A stretch of 64,000 bases of DNA. Origin: Deltaproteobacteria bacterium. GTDB taxonomy: Bacteria; Myxococcota_A; UBA796; CAJQPC01. Below, one piece after another: positions 44,779 through 54,824 of the stretch (the first letter of the stretch is position 1; each line of letters begins with the position of its first letter). The notes under the pieces were generated by a model, which was not told the origin of the DNA, searched no databases, and saw only the letters and a program-made list of their open reading frames with translations. The stretch spans positions 1-64,000 of the forward strand of contig JADKFE010000128.1 in assembly GCA_016717595.1 (NCBI GenBank), read 5' to 3'. The translations under genes were made by a program, and so were the position numbers.

Positions 44779-45178
44779 TCGGCTGGAGTTTTCTGGAAGC
44801 TGGCCTGGCTTCGTTTGGGGGGAGCCGGCCTCACGACGCATGAGCTAATCGCGACCCCCTGCCCGTCAAGCGTCGCGTTTTCGCGGCCTGATCCGCCAGG
44901 GGAGCGGAGCGCGGCCAAGGTAATCCCAAGGTCGGTCGCGTCAATGGCCCCCAGCCGAGCTCGTCAAGCCGTCGTGGTCACCACGACACCGATGTCACGA
45001 CCTGGAGATCCCGGGCGCCCACGATCCCCTTCTGCATGGGATCCTCACGCACGGCACACCGCTTGCATCTTGACGATGCGTGACCCCGGCGGGGCTGACA
45101 AACACCCTGCCCTGACCTGCTCCGACGGGGTCCGGAGGCGCGTGCTGGAGCTGGCCACACGTCGTCTCTCACAAGATC

Positions 45179-45207
45179 CGCCGCGCGCTTCGTCGCGCGG
45201 CGTTTTT
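45179..45207 (+). terminator. Intrinsic terminator upstream of groES
   Basis: CGCCGCGCG (45179-45187) pairs perfectly with CGCGCGGCG (45194-45202), followed by T5. It sits 175 bases before the groES ATG, so it must end a leader or a separate short transcript from upstream, or act as an attenuator. Confidence 0.8.
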
Positions 45208-45381
45208 GTTCCTTGGGCCACGGCGGCCCGAGGGGGGTTGACCAGGACGCGCACGGTTTTTTGCCCGGAGGGCTTGCCGCCCTCTGGGCTCGTGCCTACC
45301 CGTTGCCCTCGAAAACAGACCCCTCGTGAGCCCCGGCTCGCGTCTACGCAACAAGACAACATCGTATCTGGAGGAACTCCC

Positions 45382-45669
45382 ATGGCCTTCACCCCTCTTC
45401 ATGACCGTGTGCTCCTCAAGCGCGTGAGCGCAGAGGTCCGCTCCTCCGGCGGCCTTTACATCCCTGAGTCCGCCAAAGAGAAGCCCCAGCAGGCCACCGT
45501 CGTGGCGGTCGGCCCCGGCCGCCGTCAGACCGACGGCAGCGTCCGCGCCCTGAGCGTCAAGGTCGGCGACACCGTGCTCTTGGGCAAGTGGGTCGAGAAC
45601 GAGATCAAGCTCGACGGTGAGGACCACATCGTCATCAAAGAAGAGGACATCCTCGCGATCATCAACTGA
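45382..45669 (+). CDS. groES: Co-chaperonin GroES
   Basis: The 95-residue protein is a typical GroES: FTPLHDRVLLKRV at the start, the mobile loop RSSGGLYIPESAKEKPQQ, VVAVGPGRR and GEDHIVIKEEDILAII at the end. It caps GroEL as a heptamer. The ATG at 45382 has GGAGGA upstream. The frame runs back for about 190 codons without a stop, but that part is noncoding. groEL follows after 56 bases. Confidence 0.98.
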   Translation: MAFTPLHDRVLLKRVSAEVRSSGGLYIPESAKEKPQQATVVAVGPGRRQTDGSVRALSVKVGDTVLLGKWVENEIKLDGEDHIVIKEEDILAIIN

Positions 45670-45725
45670 TGAGCCGCTGAGCGACCTTCCCTTCTTCACG
45701 ATTCATCCTTCACAGGAGACATTTC

Positions 45726-47399
<1,674 letters not shown>

Positions 47400-47427
47400 T
47401 CCTCCCCTCCCCCCTTCGCTCCAACGA

Positions 47428-47458
47428 ACCCCCGATCGGCCTCGCGCCGGTCGGGGGT
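47428..47458 (+). terminator. Intrinsic terminator after groEL
   Basis: Thirteen-base arms (47428-47440 and 47446-47458) pair throughout with one G-U pair around a five-base loop, 29 bases after the groEL stop. The tail is pyrimidine-rich. Confidence 0.8.
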
Positions 47459-47497
47459 CTTCGTCTCTGCGCCTCGGGATTCGGTTATGCTGCGCGG

Positions 47498-47905
47498 ATG
47501 CTGAGCTTGTTCCTCCTCACCGTCACGACCGCCTGGGCCGAGCCCGACCCCGCGCGGATGCTGCGCGACGACCGCGTGGTGACGACGGGGCCTGTAGACG
47601 CCACCGCGCAGCTCGGCCTGGTCGTGTGGCGTGAGCTCGTGTCCCCTGGCGACGGCGCCCGCTGCCCGCTGCGGCCGTCGTGCTCGGGTTACTCTCGGCA
47701 GGCCGTGGGGCGCGACGGGCTGATCGGGGGTATTGTGCTCACCTTCGATCGCCTCCTGCGCGACTCCAACCCCTCCGCTTACCCCTTGGCGCCTGATGGG
47801 CTTCATTTCTCCGATCCGCTGCACAGCCACATGCCTGCTGGTGAGCTCCTTCTGGGCGGGGCCTGCCGACGCAGCCGAGCCGACGGCGCCGACCTCTGCC
47901 TCTGA
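47498..47905 (+). CDS. yidD: YidD-family protein (membrane protein insertion efficiency factor)
   Basis: The 135-residue protein contains the YidD signature CPLRPSCSGYSRQAVGRDGLIGGIVLTFDRLLR, with the spaced cysteines, at about residues 50-85. Unlike most YidD proteins it has a signal-like hydrophobic N-terminus (MLSLFLLTVTTAWAEP). YidD is thought to aid YidC-dependent membrane insertion. The last 36 residues are coded in DNA that also encodes the start of the next gene in another frame. It leads an operon with an exported protein and lnt. Confidence 0.8.
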   Translation: MLSLFLLTVTTAWAEPDPARMLRDDRVVTTGPVDATAQLGLVVWRELVSPGDGARCPLRPSCSGYSRQAVGRDGLIGGIVLTFDRLLRDSNPSAYPLAPDGLHFSDPLHSHMPAGELLLGGACRRSRADGADLCL

Positions 47906-48767
47906 GCTTCCCCTAAAGACCGCCTCAGATCCCGTGCCCCTGCTCAACGAGCTCGCGCGGCGAGAGGACTGGCAAGGCCTGCACACCGAGGCGATCCGCG
48001 TCCGCTTTCATGGCGCCTTGAGCCCAGAGACCTTGGCTGAGGTGGACTACCTCGACGCCGTCGCCATCCGTGAGCTGGGCGACCCCCAACGCAGCCTCGC
48101 CGAGATGGAGCGCCTGCGCAGCACCCCCGGGCCTGTGGGGGAGCTGGCGGAGCTGGCCATCGCTGAGGCCTGGGTGGGCATCTTGCCCCGGCAGGGCGTT
48201 GGGATGTACCAGGGGTATCTGACCACGCGGCCCGACGGCCTCTACCGCGATTGGGCCGCGTATCAGGCCACGGTGGGCCTCGCGCAAGACGGCTACTTCT
48301 CGATGGCGCTCACCCAGGCCGAGGCCACGGGGCTCACGCTCAGCCCCGACGCGACCTTGATGTTGAGCGATCCCGGGCGGTTTAAGCGGCCGCTCGTCGC
48401 CGCGGCGCTCTCGGGGGGTTTGCCCGGCGCGGGTCAGCTCTACGCGCGCCAGCCCCAGGAGGCCCTCTCGGCGCTCACCGTGAACGCGCTGTTCGCCACG
48501 GGCATGATCCTCGCCGCCCGAGACCGCCAGTGGACGGCCTTGGGTGTGGCGGGCTTCTTCGGCGTCGGGTTCTACTTCGGGAACATCTACGGCGCCGCCG
48601 ACGCGGCGATCCGCCACAACCGCGCCCTGCGGGATGACGTGGTGCGTAGCCTCGACCCTCTGGCGCCACCTCCGCCGAGCCTGCCCGAGCGTGTCCCCCG
48701 CCAGCCGCGCCCCCCTGAGCCGATCCCCGTTGAGCTGAGCCCCCCCGCCGTGGAGCCGAGCCCGTGA
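47796..48767 (+). CDS. Exported membrane protein, DUF5683-like C-terminal part
   Basis: The 323-residue protein is predicted to start at ATG 47796 with a signal peptide (CTATCLLVSSFWAGPADA), inside the end of yidD (110-base overlap). The middle is helical, TPR-like (ELARREDWQGLHTEAI, YLDAVAIRELGDPQRSLAEMERL). The end has LSGGLPGAGQLYARQPQEALSALTVNALFATG and two membrane helices, as in DUF5683 proteins whose motif is PGxGQxY. A Pro-rich tail follows. If the real start were GTG near 47936 it would lack a signal. Its stop overlaps the lnt start. Confidence 0.72.
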   Translation: MGFISPIRCTATCLLVSSFWAGPADAAEPTAPTSASELPLKTASDPVPLLNELARREDWQGLHTEAIRVRFHGALSPETLAEVDYLDAVAIRELGDPQRSLAEMERLRSTPGPVGELAELAIAEAWVGILPRQGVGMYQGYLTTRPDGLYRDWAAYQATVGLAQDGYFSMALTQAEATGLTLSPDATLMLSDPGRFKRPLVAAALSGGLPGAGQLYARQPQEALSALTVNALFATGMILAARDRQWTALGVAGFFGVGFYFGNIYGAADAAIRHNRALRDDVVRSLDPLAPPPPSLPERVPRQPRPPEPIPVELSPPAVEPSP

Positions 48768-50323
48768 TCACCCTCCCCCGCCTGCTCGCCGCGCTCACCT
48801 CGGGGCTTCTGCTCTACGTCATCTCGCCCCCGATGAACCTGCACTTTCTGCACTGGGTGTCGTTTGTGCCCTTGCTGCTGGTGATGCGGGAGGACGACCC
48901 CAAGGGCAACTTTATGCTCGGCTGGCTCGCGGGCTACAGCGCCGTGAGCACGCTCTTCTTCTGGTTGGCCGAGTCGATCATCCGCTTCTCGAACATCCCG
49001 GCGTTTCTGAGCCTGCAGGTGGTTCACCTCTTCGCCTTCGCCGTGGGCCTGCCCTACGCCATCGTGTTCCCCTTGGCCCCGCGCCTGCGCCGGGTGTTTG
49101 GCGTGGGCTGGGTGTTCTTTCTGCCCGCGGTGCAGGTGGCCGTGGAGTTCGTGACCCCGGCCTTGTTCCCCTACTTTCAGGGCGTGAGCCAGTACCGTGT
49201 GGCCCCGGCGTGGCAGCTCGCCTCGGTGACCGGCGTGTACGGCGTCACCTACCTCGTCATGCTCACGAACTGCGCCGTGGCCGAGCTGATCATCGCCACC
49301 CGCGCCGGAGAGCGCCCCAACCTGCGGGCCTTGAGCGCCGTCGTGGGCCTGTTCTTGGGCAACCTCGCCTTTGGCGCCTGGCGGACGGCGGAGGTGGACG
49401 CCGCCGTGGCGGCCATGCCACGCATCAAGGTCAGCCAGATTCAGCAGGGCATCACCATGGAGGAGCGCATGCAGAGCTCCCCGGGTGAGGCGATGATGTC
49501 GTGGGTGAAGGCCAGCGAGCAGCTTCGTGGCCAGAAGGTAGACCTGGTGATCTGGCCTGAAGGCGCCACGCCGTACGACCCGCGCATCGCCAAGGTCGGC
49601 CAGCGCATGACCTACCTCGCCAAGTACATCGACGCGCCCATCGTCTTCGGCGGCGGCTACGTCGAAGAGAAGCAGAGCCCGATCACCGGCGAGCCCTACT
49701 ACGAGCAGCGCAACTCGATCTACCTGATGAGCCGCCAAGGCGAGCTGGTCACCCGCTACGACAAGATGGTGCCCCTGCCCTTTGGTGAGTACCTGCCCGG
49801 CGCCGAGACCTTCCCGATCCTGCGGGAGTGGATCCGGGGCCCCGGCAACTTTAAGGCCGGTGAGGTGCCCGTGGTGTTCTCTCTGCCCGACCGGCCGGAG
49901 ATCACCTTCACCACGCCGATCTGCTACGAGGCGATCCTCTCGCGGCTGGTGCGCACCCAGCTCAGCGAGGGGCAGCTCATGGTGAACGTCACCAACGACG
50001 GCTGGTTTGGCGACACCTCGGCCCCGCACCAGCACGCCATGCTCTCCGCCGTGCGCGCCGTGGAGCTGGGCGTGCCCATCGTGCGCATCGCCTACACCGG
50101 CGTGTCGATGCGCATCTCGCCCACGGGCAAGATCGAGGACGAGACCACGCCGTTCACCGACGTGCTGCGGGTGATCGAGACGCCTGTGGGCCGCGTGCCG
50201 ACGGTGTACTCGAAGATCGGCGACACCTACGCCTGGCTGAACCTCGCCGGGGTGATCGCCGGGTTTGTGCTCTTCAGACGCCGCTCGCTGGCGAATGTCA
50301 CACCGCCCACCGCCTCGTCGTAA
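48764..50323 (+). CDS. lnt: Apolipoprotein N-acyltransferase Lnt
   Basis: Lnt adds the third acyl chain to the N-terminal Cys of lipoproteins. The 519-residue protein has several N-terminal membrane helices, then a nitrilase domain. Its catalytic triad is Glu266 (VIWPEGATPYDP), Lys334 (YDKMVPLPFGEYLPG) and Cys387 (TPICYEAI), almost identical positions to the Escherichia coli enzyme. NDGWFGDTSAPHQHAML is also diagnostic. A C-terminal membrane helix ends it. Start is GTG 48764, overlapping the preceding TGA. The many lipoproteins in this window depend on it. Confidence 0.95.
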   Translation: MITLPRLLAALTSGLLLYVISPPMNLHFLHWVSFVPLLLVMREDDPKGNFMLGWLAGYSAVSTLFFWLAESIIRFSNIPAFLSLQVVHLFAFAVGLPYAIVFPLAPRLRRVFGVGWVFFLPAVQVAVEFVTPALFPYFQGVSQYRVAPAWQLASVTGVYGVTYLVMLTNCAVAELIIATRAGERPNLRALSAVVGLFLGNLAFGAWRTAEVDAAVAAMPRIKVSQIQQGITMEERMQSSPGEAMMSWVKASEQLRGQKVDLVIWPEGATPYDPRIAKVGQRMTYLAKYIDAPIVFGGGYVEEKQSPITGEPYYEQRNSIYLMSRQGELVTRYDKMVPLPFGEYLPGAETFPILREWIRGPGNFKAGEVPVVFSLPDRPEITFTTPICYEAILSRLVRTQLSEGQLMVNVTNDGWFGDTSAPHQHAMLSAVRAVELGVPIVRIAYTGVSMRISPTGKIEDETTPFTDVLRVIETPVGRVPTVYSKIGDTYAWLNLAGVIAGFVLFRRRSLANVTPPTASS

Positions 50324-50344
50324 GGCTCGGACAGGACCCCACCC

Positions 50345-50872
50345 ATGGGCGATGCCGAGATCAGCGACGAGGAGCTCATGTTGCGCGTGCAAAACGGTGA
50401 CGAGCGGAGCTATGAGGTGCTCTTTGAGCGCCACTCCCGCGCCGTGCACGGGCTCTTACGCCGGAGCGGTGAGCCGCCGGAGCGCGCCGCCGAGCTCTTC
50501 CAAGACACCTGGCTCAAGGTGTACCGCGGCCGCGCCACCTACCAGCCGGGTCAACGGTTTCGTTCGTGGCTGTTCGGCATCGCGCTGAACACCCGCCGCG
50601 ACGCCGCCCGCCGGGCCGGGCGCACGATCCACGAGGCTGAAGAGGACGTCAACCTCCCCACCCTGCGCGGCAACCCCGACCTCAAGCTCACCCTCGACGC
50701 GGCGATCGAGTCGCTGCCAGACTCGCTGCGTGAGGCGTTTCTGTTGGGCGTGGTCTACGGCTTTGACCACAACGAGCTCGCCGGGCAGCTCGGCGTGAGC
50801 CCCGACAACGCCCGCGCCCGCGTCTCCCGCGCCCGCGCCGCCCTGCGGGTGAAGCTCGGAGGTGAGGCGTGA
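50345..50872 (+). CDS. ECF-type RNA polymerase sigma factor
   Basis: The 175-residue protein has sigma region 2 at about residues 12-85 (ELMLRVQNGDERSYEVLFERHSRAVHGLL, then ELFQDTWLKVYRGRATYQPGQRFRSWLFGIALN) and region 4 at about 110-170 (LPDSLREAFLLGVVYGFDHNELAGQLGVSPDNARARVSRARAAL). There is no region 1 or 3. It overlaps the next gene, which codes a one-membrane-helix protein, by four bases. This is the normal sigma/anti-sigma arrangement. The promoter it reads is unknown. Confidence 0.93.
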   Translation: MGDAEISDEELMLRVQNGDERSYEVLFERHSRAVHGLLRRSGEPPERAAELFQDTWLKVYRGRATYQPGQRFRSWLFGIALNTRRDAARRAGRTIHEAEEDVNLPTLRGNPDLKLTLDAAIESLPDSLREAFLLGVVYGFDHNELAGQLGVSPDNARARVSRARAALRVKLGGEA

Positions 50873-51582
50873 ACACGCTCCCTCCTTGGCTTTTGGACGA
50901 CGGCCCGCCGATGGACGACGCCACCCGCGCCGCCGTGGGTGAGGCCGCTGTCCCCGCAGACCTCGCCGCGCGAACCCTTCGGGCCGTGCGCGCTGCGCGG
51001 GCTGAAGACGCCGCGGGGCTCCCCTCTTCCGCCCCGGCGAACCAGCCCTGGCGAGTCGGCGGTGTGGTCGCCCTCGCAGCGCTGGCCGCCGGGGCGCTCT
51101 TCGCCGTGCGTGGCGAAGATCCCGTGGGTGATCCCACGGCCCAGGTCGCCCGGGGCGACGGCGACACCGCCCCGATGGTGCACCTCAAGCTCGCCGCCCG
51201 TCGTGGTGGCCAGCTTGAGCGCCTGCGTGACGGCGCGCCCTTGGCCCCGGGGGATGAGCTGATGTTCCGCGTTCAGCTCGCCGCCGATGGCTACGTGGCC
51301 TTGGTGCGCGCCGACGCCGCCGGGGTGAACGTGCTGCACGTCACGCCTCAAGGCGCGGGTGAGGCTGACCTTCGTTTGGGCGATGACCCCCTGGCCTGGA
51401 GCGTTGACCCCGGCGATCAGAGCGGCGTCTTCGCCATCTTGAGCGCGTCGGAGCCTCTGCGCGCGGAGACGCTGCGGGATGAGCTTCGTGGGGTTGACCT
51501 CAGCTCCCCCACGGCGCTGTGCCGGGGTGCCTTGGCCCTGGGTTACCCTTGTGACGCCGCCTTTGTGGAGGTGTCGCCATGA
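50869..51582 (+). CDS. Single-TM DUF4384-like protein, candidate anti-sigma factor
   Basis: The 237-residue protein has a cytoplasmic N-terminus of about 60 residues with LPPWLLDD and an Ala/Arg-rich helix, one membrane helix (VGGVVALAALAAGALFAV), and a periplasmic domain. That domain reads LAPGDELMFRVQLAADGYVALVRADAAGVNVLHVTPQG, then LRLGDDPLAWSVDPGDQSGVFAILSASEPL, resembling DUF4384, a domain often joined to caspase-like peptidases. The N-terminal part lacks the classic zinc anti-sigma motif. Position and topology make it the likely regulator of the sigma factor. It overlaps both neighbours by four bases. Confidence 0.75.
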   Translation: MNTLPPWLLDDGPPMDDATRAAVGEAAVPADLAARTLRAVRAARAEDAAGLPSSAPANQPWRVGGVVALAALAAGALFAVRGEDPVGDPTAQVARGDGDTAPMVHLKLAARRGGQLERLRDGAPLAPGDELMFRVQLAADGYVALVRADAAGVNVLHVTPQGAGEADLRLGDDPLAWSVDPGDQSGVFAILSASEPLRAETLRDELRGVDLSSPTALCRGALALGYPCDAAFVEVSP

Positions 51583-53222
51583 TGAGCACGCTCCTCACCT
51601 TGGGCCTGGGCCTCTCCACCGTGGTCGCTGGTGAGCTCAAGACCACGAGCGGCGGCGGACTCGACGCCGTCTACGCGCCCCAGCGGGTCGCCGTGCTCAT
51701 CGGGGTAGACAGCTACACCGATCCCGCCTTGCCCGATCTGCGCTTCGCCGCAAAAGACGCTCGGGATCTGGGCCGCGTCTTGCAGTCCCAAGAGGGCGGC
51801 GCCTTTGACCGCGTGTACGTCGTCACCGGCCCCGAGGCCACGTCCCGGGCGGCGATTCAGCGGGCGATCGACTCCGCCACGGCGGATCTCCAGCGCGACG
51901 ACACCTTCGTGCTCTACCTCTCCGGCCACGGCACGCTCACCGTAGACCCCGCCCAAGGCACCCGCCTGTGGTTCTTGCCCACGGACGGCCGCCTGGGCGA
52001 CGCCCCACGCACGGGGCTCAGCGTCGAGTGGTTAGAGACCCGGGTGAACGAGGTCGAGGCCCGGCGGCGGGTGCTCATCCTCGACACCTGCCACAACGGC
52101 CGCGACAAGTCCTCCCTGGATCCGGCGACGGCCTCGCTCTTGGAGTCGATGCGTGGAGAGCCCCCGGCGCCGCGCTCGCTGCGGGAGGTCTCGGAGTCTG
52201 AGGCCCGGCTCTACGCCGCGCAGTATTACCAGCCCGCCATGGAGGACAAAAACCTTCAGAACGGCGTGTACACCCACTTCTTGATCGAGGCGCTCACCTT
52301 GGGCGCGGGCAAGGCCGACCTCGACCGCGACGGCCTCGTCGATGTCACCGAGGCCCACGAGTACGCCCGCGACCGCACGATCCACTTCACCGGGGGCATG
52401 CAGGTGCCCCGGGCGGAGTACCGCATCGTGGGCCGCGAAGAGATCTACCTCGCGGGGAGTGACGCCACACGCTCCGCCGCCGAGCGCGCGCTCTTGGCCG
52501 CCACCGACGCCGTGCTCAACAACACCCGGGTGCTCATCGACGGCACCTCCCGCGGGGCCTTGCCGTCGCTCATCGCCGTGGAGCCCGGCCGCCACCAGCT
52601 TGTCCTGGAGAGCGACTCCGGCGAGGTGCTGCTCTCGCGCAGCCTACGCGTCGAGGCCGGAGAGACGGTGATGTTGACCGACCTCTTCCCCACGGGCGCG
52701 CCGCGCTGGGAGCTCTCCACCACCGCGGCCCTGCGCCAAGGCCCTGGCTTAGACACCTTCTCGCCGTGGGTGGGCGGGGTTGAGCTCGGCCGCCGCGTAG
52801 AGACCAAACCCGTCGCCCGCCTTCGCCCCGAGCTTCACCTGCGCGGCGCGGTCGGGGCGGCCACGATGACCGTTGAGAACCTCACCTTGCCCGCTGAGGT
52901 GGTCGGCGGGGAGCTGAGCGTCGGCGGCGTGGCGGCCTTTGAGCTGCGCCGTGTGCCGCTCTCCTTGGGCCCGAGCCTCGACGCGGGCCTGCTCTGGCGC
53001 AGCTTCCCAGGCTACGCCGGGACCGAGCGCCAAGGTGCCCCCACGGTGATCCCCGGCGCCCGCGCCACGCTGCGCCTCGACGCGCCCCAGCTTGACCAAG
53101 GCGGCCTCAGCCAGGTCGTCCTGCGCTACGAGGTGCGCGGGTTGCCGTTCACCGTGGCTGACGAACCGAGCTACATCGTCGAGCAGGGCCTCGCCCTGGG
53201 CCTGTCCTTTGGCGGCCGCTGA
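51579..53222 (+). CDS. Secreted caspase-like (C14) peptidase with C-terminal beta-barrel-like region
   Basis: The 547-residue protein has a signal peptide (LLTLGLGLSTVVAG). The caspase domain begins RVAVLIGVDSYTDPALPDLRFAAKDARDLGRVL; the catalytic pair is His117 (LYLSGHGT) and Cys171 (LILDTCHNG). A PEGA-like stretch at about 320-375 (RVLIDGTSRGALPSLIAVEPGRHQLVLES) follows. The last 170 residues alternate polar and hydrophobic strands and end GLALGLSFGGR, like an outer-membrane barrel. Most bacterial metacaspases are cytoplasmic, so export is unusual. Coupling to an ECF sigma and a DUF4384-like protein points to envelope signalling. Confidence 0.85.
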   Translation: MMSTLLTLGLGLSTVVAGELKTTSGGGLDAVYAPQRVAVLIGVDSYTDPALPDLRFAAKDARDLGRVLQSQEGGAFDRVYVVTGPEATSRAAIQRAIDSATADLQRDDTFVLYLSGHGTLTVDPAQGTRLWFLPTDGRLGDAPRTGLSVEWLETRVNEVEARRRVLILDTCHNGRDKSSLDPATASLLESMRGEPPAPRSLREVSESEARLYAAQYYQPAMEDKNLQNGVYTHFLIEALTLGAGKADLDRDGLVDVTEAHEYARDRTIHFTGGMQVPRAEYRIVGREEIYLAGSDATRSAAERALLAATDAVLNNTRVLIDGTSRGALPSLIAVEPGRHQLVLESDSGEVLLSRSLRVEAGETVMLTDLFPTGAPRWELSTTAALRQGPGLDTFSPWVGGVELGRRVETKPVARLRPELHLRGAVGAATMTVENLTLPAEVVGGELSVGGVAAFELRRVPLSLGPSLDAGLLWRSFPGYAGTERQGAPTVIPGARATLRLDAPQLDQGGLSQVVLRYEVRGLPFTVADEPSYIVEQGLALGLSFGGR

Positions 53223-53255
53223 GCGGGTCTGCCCTCGACGCGGTATCGTGAGGCG

Positions 53256-54818
53256 GTGAGCCTCCTCCTCGCCCTCGTCAGCTTCACCGCCTGCACGCCT
53301 CTCGGCCCGGCGAGGCCCGATCCGCGCCCGCCGGAGCTGCCCGACGACGCGCTGACGGTGAGCCCGTCGATGCTCGACTTTGGCGAGCTGGTCGTGCTCG
53401 ACACCCCCGAGGCCGCCCGCACGATCACGCTCACCAACCAGACCGACGAGGAGCTGCTCGTCGAGGGCCTCACCCACGTCTGGGGCATCGACGAGGACGT
53501 GTTTTTTGTGGACGCCCCGGCGGTGGTGCAGCTTGAACCTCGGGCGAGCCTGCCCATCGACGTGTGGTTTCGGCCCAACACTGAAGGCCGCTGGTTGGGC
53601 ACGGTGATCCCGCCCCTGGCCGTCTCACCCGTGGAGCTGATCGGCGCGGCCACCGCCCCCGTCGCGTCTCTGCGCATCACCGATCTTCACCTCGGCGCGC
53701 CCTTCGTCGGCTGCGCGGTGGACGCCACGCTGCGGCTCTCGAATGAGGGCTCAGAGACCCTGGAGGTCTACGGCGCCGAGCGCGCGGGCTCTGGCGACTT
53801 CACGCTCTTGGACGTGCCCACAGGCAGCTTGGCCCCGGGCGATCTCATGGAGCTGCCCGTTCGTTTTGCCCCCACCGGCGCCGGAGAGCAGTCGGCCACG
53901 GTGCAGGTGTTCACCAACGACCCGGCCTCCCCCGTCGCCGCGCTCACCCTCACCGGCCTCGGCGTGCCCGGCAGCGGGGTGGTGGAGACGCCGCTCTATG
54001 TGCCCGGGGCCAAGGCCGACGTGCTGCTGGTGATCGACGCCGGATCGGAGATGTGGGGGACTCTGTACGCCGCGCAGTCCGCCGCCGCCGCCTTGTTCTC
54101 GGCCTTGGACGAAGGCGGCGTAGACTGGCAGGTGGCCGTGGTGAACGGCGTGTCGAGCTGCTCGGCCACGGTGGATCCGTACCTACGCGCCGATCAGGTG
54201 CGGGACTACAGCCCAGAGGCCATCGCGCCGCTGCTCGCCTATGGCCTCGTGCCTCAGAGCCAAGGCACCCGGGCGCTCTTGTCCTTGGCCGTGGCCACCC
54301 TTGAGCGCACAGACTCCGGCGACTGCTTGGAGGGCTTCGTGCGTGAGGGCGCCCAGCTCCACGTCGTCTTGTTGACCCGCGGCGCCGAGGCCTCCCCCGA
54401 CCCCACGGACAGCTACGTCAGCGCGATCGAGGCCCGGCTGCCCGACGAGGTAGACCTGGTGATCTCCGCGCTCACCGGCCAAGACTCCGGCGGCTGTGTC
54501 GGCGGCGGAAAGGCCATTGAGGCCGCGACGCTCACCGGGGGCGAGGCCCTGGACGTCTGCGGCAGCACGCCCTGGGAGACCTTGTGGGCCCAGGTCGCCG
54601 GGGTCTCCGCCGCCGCCGGGAGCGGCGTGATGACCCACACCTTGGAGCAAGAGCCCGTCGTGGCGACGCTCTCCGTTCGCGCCGAGGGCCGCGCGCTCAC
54701 GGCCTGGACCTACGACGCCGACGCCCGCGCCCTGCGGGTGAACGGCGCGGTCGAGGGCCTCAGCGTCGGAGAGCCCTTGGAGGTAAGCTACCTTGAGGCC
54801 CTGGCCTGCCAGGAGTGA
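53256..54818 (+). CDS. Lipoprotein with choice-of-anchor D and VWA-like domains
   Basis: The 520-residue protein starts at GTG 53256 with a lipoprotein signal (MSLLLALVSFTAC). Two ASH/choice-of-anchor D-like beta domains follow (LTVSPSMLDFGELVVLDTPEAARTITLTN, and ATLRLSNEGSETLEVYGAERAGSGDFTLL). A VWA-like domain starts at about 255 (ADVLLVIDAGSEMWGT) with VDWQVAVVNG and LHVVLLTRGAEASPDPTD. The MIDAS reads DxGSE instead of DxSxS, so metal binding is doubtful. It follows the caspase gene by 33 bases and may share its transcript. Confidence 0.8.
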   Translation: MSLLLALVSFTACTPLGPARPDPRPPELPDDALTVSPSMLDFGELVVLDTPEAARTITLTNQTDEELLVEGLTHVWGIDEDVFFVDAPAVVQLEPRASLPIDVWFRPNTEGRWLGTVIPPLAVSPVELIGAATAPVASLRITDLHLGAPFVGCAVDATLRLSNEGSETLEVYGAERAGSGDFTLLDVPTGSLAPGDLMELPVRFAPTGAGEQSATVQVFTNDPASPVAALTLTGLGVPGSGVVETPLYVPGAKADVLLVIDAGSEMWGTLYAAQSAAAALFSALDEGGVDWQVAVVNGVSSCSATVDPYLRADQVRDYSPEAIAPLLAYGLVPQSQGTRALLSLAVATLERTDSGDCLEGFVREGAQLHVVLLTRGAEASPDPTDSYVSAIEARLPDEVDLVISALTGQDSGGCVGGGKAIEAATLTGGEALDVCGSTPWETLWAQVAGVSAAAGSGVMTHTLEQEPVVATLSVRAEGRALTAWTYDADARALRVNGAVEGLSVGEPLEVSYLEALACQE

Positions 54819-54824
54819 GCGTCG

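Larger units (their letters stand above)
44737..45381. other. Divergent dnaK/groES regulatory interval
   Basis: No gene is evident in this 645-bp gap, although an open frame in phase with groES reads back through it. Its translated sequence is low-quality and crosses a terminator. TCACGCA (45045-45051) and TGCGTGA (45077-45083) form a long-range inverted repeat enclosing GCATC/GATGC. A second hairpin with ten of eleven pairs lies at about 45267-45293. I looked for a CIRCE element and found none, and no clear sigma32 promoter. Confidence 0.5.

Noticed and set aside
44815..45381. A 190-codon N-terminal extension of GroES
   Set aside because: It crosses a perfect terminator and reads as low-quality sequence; GroES is 95 residues from the ATG behind GGAGGA.
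48587..50449. A 620-codon minus-strand frame opposite lnt
   Set aside because: It mirrors lnt, whose catalytic residues and membrane helices are intact; the reverse product is His/Arg/Glu-rich without domains.
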